DNA of 64,000 nt from Opeltia flavorubescens (taxonomy: Eukaryota; Ascomycota; Lecanoromycetes; Teloschistales; Teloschistaceae): the NCBI GenBank assembly GCA_000442125.1, contig KE546966.1, positions 2,095,471 through 2,159,470 of the forward strand, written 5' to 3'. The translations under genes and the position numbers were made by a program. Shown piece after piece: positions 57,936 through 64,000 of this stretch; the first letter of the stretch is position 1, and every line of letters starts with the position of its first letter. The notes under the pieces were generated by a model, which saw only the letters and a list, made by a program, of their open reading frames with translations, was not told where the DNA came from and did no database searches.

Positions 57936-60900
57936 ATGTTTTGGCGCTTTGGAGGCTATGCCAACCTCTCGACGCTCGATAGCATCCTTGACAAACCAGA
58001 TGTTACTTTGGAAGACCTTCTCGATGAATCCGACCTCATCCAAGAGCTGAAACAGCACAACTCTAAACTGATAGAATACCTCAGGGACGAGAAAATTTTG
58101 AGGAGGTTGCTTGAATATGTCGTTGCTCCGGAAGCACCCAAGCCACCCGACGCGGGTGGTGAGGAGAGCGAGGATGAGCCGCACATTAAAGAGAAGTCTC
58201 TAAGCCCTTTCAGGAGAAGTAAAGAAAATCGGGAGAGATCAAAGCGGCAAGAGGCGAGAGAAGAGTGGGATAAGGCAGATAAAGCACGGCAAAAATATGC
58301 TTATATCGCTTCGGAAATACTTGCTTCAGAGACTTGGTCCATTATAGAATCGTTAATGGAAAACCAACACCATTTGAGAAAATTTTGGGAATTCGTTGAT
58401 CGAGAACCACCACTGGAAGCTAGCGTCGCTGGATATTTCACCAAAGTGAACGAAACATTGCTTGACAAGAAGACAGCGGAGACCATTCGATTCGTCAAGA
58501 CTCAGCCAAATGTGGTCAATGCAATGTTGAAACACGTTGATTGCCCGATGATAATGGATCTGCTCTTGAAAATCATAAGTATGGAGAAAAGCGAGGGAGG
58601 CATGGGTATTGTTGATGTATGGCAAACATACACCATTGCAATTAGAGACGAATGCTAAGTGGAGCTGCAGTGGCTACAAAGCCAAGATCTTATACCCCGA
58701 CTTCTCGGATACCTTTCTAAAGACTACCCAGCAGCCACTCAGACTTCCGCAGGAGATTTCATAAAAGCCATCATCACGATCTCGGCCAATGCCTCTGGAG
58801 ACACCCAATCTTGTATCGGTCCTAATAACCTGACAAGGCAGCTGGTTTCAGACGAATGCGTACAGTCTTTGGTATCCAATATGCTGCGAGGCGGTAACCC
58901 GCTCACCGTTGGTGTTGGGACCATTATTGAGGTCATAAGGAAGAATAATTCTGATTATGACATGGATAATGGCGCACCCAATTCTGTTCCTTCGAGTAAT
59001 GACCCTATCTACTTGGGCTCGTTGCTCAGAATCTTTGCCAGGCATGTGCCTTATTTCATGGAGTTGATCCTCAGTCCGACACACACTGTCCCTGACGGCG
59101 ACAGTACGACGACGAGGAAGCGGGAAGACTTGTCTGTTGCCTTTGGCAGCAAAATTGAGCCTCTAGGCTTCGATCGTTTCAAGACTTGTGAGCTAATGGC
59201 GGAGCTACTGCACTGCAGTAACATGGGACTTCTAAATGAGCGAGGCAGTGAGGCGTACGTCCGTCAAAGAGATGCAGAACGAGATCGTCGGAAAGCTGAG
59301 GGTTCGTTGACATTATCGACTCCGCCGACTGACATGGAACGGGCACACGAGATGGGCGATTTCAATAACGGGTCATCCATAGACGCTGCAGATGGTTCTC
59401 TTGATGAAGGACGGAAGCTCGAAATCATGAACAGTGCCGAAGACGACGGCTTTGAGGATGTCGGTACTTCTGCAGAACTCGAAGATGATATCAAGGATAG
59501 TTTCGATGAGAAGGAGCTCGAATCGAATCCGGGCGAAATCCAGAAGCTCACAAAGCAGGTCATAGCTCGCCTAGATCTGGATGACGATGATGAGTTTGTG
59601 GATGAACCTCTGACTTCTCCGAAATTGGAAACCTTATCGCCGCCAAAAGACGACCCATCAGCAGAGACAGACCTCGTTGACATTCCTGCGCCTTTACCTA
59701 CTTCTCCAGAAGCTGATGACAGGTCGCAAGAAACTGGTAATGCAATAGACACTGATGCATCTCCAGCGGATAGTACTACTCAAAAGCTGCCTGAAATCGC
59801 CAACGGAGAACCCGCGGCCCCTGCGCCCCTAAACATCCACTCTTCGTCGGAAGCGCCCCCATTGCCAGCTCGAACTCGTCCAGATGAGCCACAGTCACCA
59901 AAGGCGATATTCTCACACCCGAGTGACAAACCGGCTCCCTTATTTTCGAAACGTTCAGAAACTCAAGAGGAGGATGTCAGTGCGGGTGGCAGCCAGGATA
60001 CAAATGATACCGCTCTTGGCGAAGATGGAGACAGCACTCGGTCTATCGTCTTGAGTAATCATGACCCGGAGTCAGAACCGCAAATAGAAAGAGACGATAA
60101 CGGTGAGCCTTTGGTGGGAGATCTTTTGAAGATGATGTTTGTCGAGCATAGCGTGGTCCCAACAATTTTGGTAATAGCCACCCTGTATCGAGTTTTCATT
60201 GCTGATGGATACAGGATTTCTTTTTTCGATTCCCCTGGAACAATTTTCTTCACAATGTAGTATATGATGTAGTACAACAGGTTTTCAACGGACCCATGGA
60301 CAAAGGATTCAACCGATCATTAGCGATAGATCTCTTCCAAGCCGGACGCATAACGGAACGCATCGTGGAAGGGCAGCAACGAAGTGACGAAGCACAAGCG
60401 AAAAACAATATGCGGTTGGGATATATGGGACACTTGACTTTGATCGCAGAGGAAGTGGTTAAGTTCAGTGACAGGCATCCGAACGAGATGCTCTCGCAGG
60501 CAGTGCTGGAGAAGGTCACCAGCAAACAATGGAGCGACTATGTCGAGAATACGTTATCGGAGACCAGGGAACGGGACAATGCTATCCTTGGTGGCATACC
60601 GCCGAATATGTCAGTTGGTCCTCGTCAAGCAGTCCTCAACGCAGTCAATGCCGCCGGTTTCGGTGGGACTGGATCCAGTGCGTTGATAAATGCTGGCCTC
60701 AATGGGACAGGAGGCCTCGACTCCATCGATCTGGCCAGTAACGGCGGTAGCACTTCCAGCGCGTTTGGGCTGAGTAGCGGATCACTGCTCAGCGGATTCG
60801 GAAGTTCCAGCGACGATGAAGATGAAGAAATGGAAGAGGTGGAAGGTGACGAAGCGGGTATCGGATCCGACCAAGTCAGTGATTTTTCTACTCTTGATGT

Positions 60901-61857
60901 TGATATGTTTGGCCAATGACATGTAATGTTCATGCATTTTGTATATGATTTGTTACTGCATTTGCAATCTCTATTGCTCAACCAGCTTCTGCAGCCATAT
61001 ATCATCATCAATTTCCCCTATTTTCCACTTTGCCATTCCCTTTCACCCTCTTCATCTAGCACTCCTACCCTTCAACCTAATCTGCTCTAACTGACCACCA
61101 ATCTCTCCAATAGTTCACAACCACAAGCTCTAACCAACCCATCCCCCTCTCCGCCCTCTCAACCTTTAACACAAGCACTACCTCCTCCCCACCCACGGAC
61201 CCGCCACCAGCCCCCCCACCGCTAAACCTCCCTCCCTCCCGCGCTCGCCGCCAATTCGCCGCCCGCCTCGCCCTCCACTCCCAACAAGCTCAACAAGCCC
61301 AGGCCCAAGCTCAAGCCGACGCCTTAGCCTCCTCTTCCTCGACAAACAGCAACCTCACCCCCACAATCTCAACCAACCACCCCGCACAACTCCACCCTCA
61401 GGAATTATATTCCCCGCCTACGATCGCAGTAACGCAGCACGGTGACGAAGAGGAAGACACAGATAGCAGCGATGATGGCATCGTTACAATGAACATCCCT
61501 CGCGCGTCATCTTCATCGTCATCGTCCAACAGTAACCAACCCAACACCACCACCACATCAAGCACCAAGCCACCACCATTACTCAAACGCCACAATTCCG
61601 ACGTAGGCGGCGAACTGGAATCTCTAGACCCCTACGGTGTTGATTCTTCAGGGGCGATCAGTGGTGGTAGTAGTAGTGAAGAGGAGGATGTTGATGCGGA
61701 GGAGATGCGCTTTGGAGGCGAGGGGTTGGAGGGGTTTGTGCATAGTCCCAGGGCGATGGAGGAGGTTATTGGTGAGGGGGATGATGGGGGGTTGGTGGGG
61801 GTGGGGAGGGAGGAGGGTCATGAGGAGGATTTGGGGAGGAAGGGGGGATTGGGATGA
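57936..61857 (+). CDS. SIT4 phosphatase-associated (SAP-family) protein
   Basis: Regulatory partner of the PP6/Sit4-type phosphatase. Starts MFWRFGGYANLSTLDSILDK. Exons 57936-58616, 58671-60170, 60215-60874 and probably 61114-61857. The SAP domain is helical (VTLEDLLDESDLIQELKQHN, KLIEYLRDEKILRRLLEYVV, SLMENQHHLRKFWEFVDREP, WLQSQDLIPRLLGYL), followed by an acidic, Ser/Pro-rich stretch and a second conserved part (EHSVVPTIL then FPWNNFLHNVVYDVVQQVFN). A TAA at 58656 lies inside intron 1. The usual ORF end would be TAA/TGA at 60917-60919. A phase-0 GTCAGT donor at 60875 and TAG acceptor at 61111-61113 instead add 248 open codons (NLPPSRARRQFAARLALHSQ then poly-Ser, acidic tail), giving 1194 residues. 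Gene certain, last exon likely. Confidence 0.88.
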
Positions 61858-64000
61858 TGGGGGTTTGAGTTGGGGAGGTAGAGTGTATTTGAAGAGGATT
61901 AGAGGGGAGATTCGGTGGGAGGGTTGGGCTGGATTAGGGAGTGGGTAGTAGGGTGGTTGGGTATGAGGGCTTTGATGGGTGATAGATGGATGGGACATGG
62001 GTGATAGATGGGAAGACGAGAGGTGGGTTAGTAAATTCCCAACGCGGCGGAGCGGAAGCGGAAGCAAAGAGGTAGTGGAACTTGGACTTTCAGTGTAGGA
62101 TACATGAGGAATCGAATGTCATTATTTCTTCATTTCTTTCAGCAAGTTCTTCTTGTGCCATCTATTCATACATTAGAGATCATTTCATGCTTGCTTAAAC
62201 AATCACAATGTTCCGAATGTGTGTCAACCCAAGGTTTCAGATTCTGTTTCTTAGAAGTCGTATCCCATGGTATGGCGAAGTCGCGGATACGTCACCGCCA
62301 CCATGTCATGTAGAGCTGATTGACTTGGAAGTTTGATATATGTCATATGAGACGGCTCGATATCATAGATGCTATATAATCGCCCACATTCATGTCCAGC
62401 AGTGAATAGCACATACATCAATTGGACATCCAATCAGCTGTCAATATCATCGATATGTCGATTTCCCTCAAATCATAGAGTCGACTTTCTCAACACCAGC
62501 CAGTCATGCCAGTCATGCCAGTCTCGGGATTGTAAAGAAGACGAATGCTAGGGAGACAAGAATGTATGAATCAGCACAGGTAGAGCAAGCCGCAAAAGAC
62601 GAGTCCGGTTCATAAGCACCCGGAGTATATCCATCCATGTATCAGGATTGAAGCAAGTCTCGTACTCCATAATTCATAGTTCGTATAAAAGACTCAGTCA
62701 TAGGTCATGAAAAGAGGACGGGTATGAGAGAGTGCCTCCATTGCAAGGCTATAAACCATCCTCGTTTGACGTCTTGCTGCCCAGCATCAAGAGCAGACAG
62801 AACAGACCAGGAGAAAGCCTACCTCTCTGCACAACATTCTCTAGCCCATACCCTACGATCTGAATACCTCATCGAGACGGTGGCTGGAACGTACGAAAAG
62901 CCGGATGCTGACAAAGGATCCTTCGCCGATGACAATCTGGCAGTCTTGTGGAAACTCGATTCACACCGGAAAAGCACGCACGGTCCCCTTAAGAGCAAAT
63001 AGACTTACGTACGAAAGAACTTTGTCGGCGACACACGACTCGGCTCGACATGAGGACTGTATAGATCTCGTAAGAAACTCCCGTGTAGACCTCTAGAAGG
63101 ATGTTTCAGCCATGTGGACATGGTGCGCAGGACGGACACCTAGCGTATGCGCTCGAATCCAGGTTTTCGTTCACGGAGGATTTTTCCACGATGGCATGAA
63201 GTAGAAGTGCGGTTGGCGTTGAGGCTTGAAAATGTGGCTGCTAGATTCTGGCTGAGTACGTGACGGAGTTGCTCGGAGGGATCCGATTGTTGAGTCACGG
63301 ATTATCGATGATGTTTTCCTATACTTTAGTATCCCGAGCTCCGCACATGTTGATTTCTTGTGTGTGATTCAGCATCTTTTCTCTCAGGAGTGTATGTTGT
63401 ACCGTTTCAGAGGCAGTGGTGGCATGTGGCTGTTCTTGATTATATAGGCTGTCTGGTGTATCTCCGGCTGGCACTTGGTCTCACAAGATACTGCCATCAG
63501 CCGGTCCAGAACTCTTGTACATAATCGAGGGTCCAGCGCGCTGGAACAGGTACAGGCGTAGTGAATAGAGGTGGTAGTGCCTGACCCGAGAGAGTGTCTG
63601 GTGACAGATCCAAGGGAACGTTACTCGCGGATAGCCATGTGGTTGTCACACCGCAGCCGCGTGGAAGCAGGGAAGAAGAACGTGGCCTTGGTAGGGTCGA
63701 GATGAAGTTTGGTTGACGGAAAATATGTCTTGATTATGGTCATCCAAAGAAGGGAGCGGGTAAGTCCGTGAGAGATGGTGGCATGCCATCATCAGAAGGG
63801 TGTGGCTTGCGGCTCGCCTTGTAGATCGAGTAAAGTTGACACTGGATCAAGAATGTCAGCTTCGCTTGACAGAACCGAATATTCTATTATTGGACATACC
63901 TGAATCCCTCGGTGTCCTTTAAGACATTATTCCTTGAACTCAGGTTTCTCAAAAGATGAAGGCTTATGACGAAGGCTGAGAATAGGATGTTCTACTTCTT
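61858..64000. other. 2.1-kb gene-poor window end
   Basis: After the G-rich 3' end of the SAP gene (to about 61950) no gene, RNA or repeat is supported. Small open frames such as 62724-63002 (plus) have no recognisable features. A small hidden exon of a gene outside the window cannot be excluded. Confidence 0.45.

Noticed and set aside
58656-58658. In-frame TAA in the SAP gene as a nonsense mutation
   Set aside because: It lies within a 54-nt intron (58617-58670) with GTATGG donor, GCTAAG branch and CAG acceptor; splicing restores the conserved WLQSQDLIP segment.
61648-62067. Pro/His-rich minus ORF at the SAP gene end
   Set aside because: Antisense of the G-rich 3' end, so another skew shadow.

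Overview
The window is nuclear DNA of a filamentous ascomycete. Genes have many short introns (mostly 45-90 nt) with GTRNGT donors, CTRAC-like branch sites and YAG acceptors. They sit on both strands without operons, and the families are fungal: QCR6, a mannose-1-phosphate guanylyltransferase, a Zn2Cys6 factor, CDC24 with a PB1 domain and a long FWD1-type F-box/WD40 protein. A leotiomycete (Helotiales-like) source is a guess from the overall feel of the proteins, not a measured placement. Four ambiguous bases (14629, 44170, 44206, 44212) show a draft assembly.

Layout. 0-9 kb: the 3' end of an unknown gene, QCR6, a decayed multi-pass membrane-protein gene with several stop codons, a fragment of a possible secreted protein, and an FLVCR-like MFS transporter. 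9-21 kb: GDP-mannose pyrophosphorylase, a BRAP2-type RING/ZnF-UBP ligase, four-unit polyubiquitin and a Zn2Cys6 factor (all minus strand), then the farnesyltransferase beta subunit (plus). 21-30.5 kb: a 2.1-kb gene-poor gap, a small conserved protein, the mitochondrial calcium uniporter MCU, an 813-residue membrane protein and a small orphan with a 5'UTR intron. 30.7-37 kb: a SET-domain methyltransferase head-to-head with a cytochrome P450, then a secreted or anchored beta-propeller protein. 37-39.4 kb: an ambiguous, probably decaying stretch. 39.4-53 kb: SOD2, GINS subunit PSF3, CDC24, an FWD1-like F-box/WD40 protein and a formin-like GBD/FH3 protein without FH2. 53-62 kb: an NRAMP transporter, a foldback element, ESCRT-III VPS60 and a SIT4-phosphatase-associated (SAP) protein. 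The last 2 kb show no gene.

The genes are mostly housekeeping and do not form one cluster. Themes recur: ubiquitin (polyubiquitin, BRAP2-type E3, SCF receptor), polarity and cell wall (CDC24, GBD/FH3 protein, GDP-mannose synthesis, farnesyltransferase acting on CaaX proteins), and mitochondria or metals (QCR6, MCU, SOD2, NRAMP).

The observations most worth following are: (1) a repeated within-gene change of coding-strand base skew, C-rich 5' part to G-rich 3' part, in many but not all genes; (2) a 196-codon open insert that splits the CDC24 PH domain; (3) a membrane-protein relic whose stops look like C-to-T changes; (4) a 205-bp foldback element with 67-bp arms.
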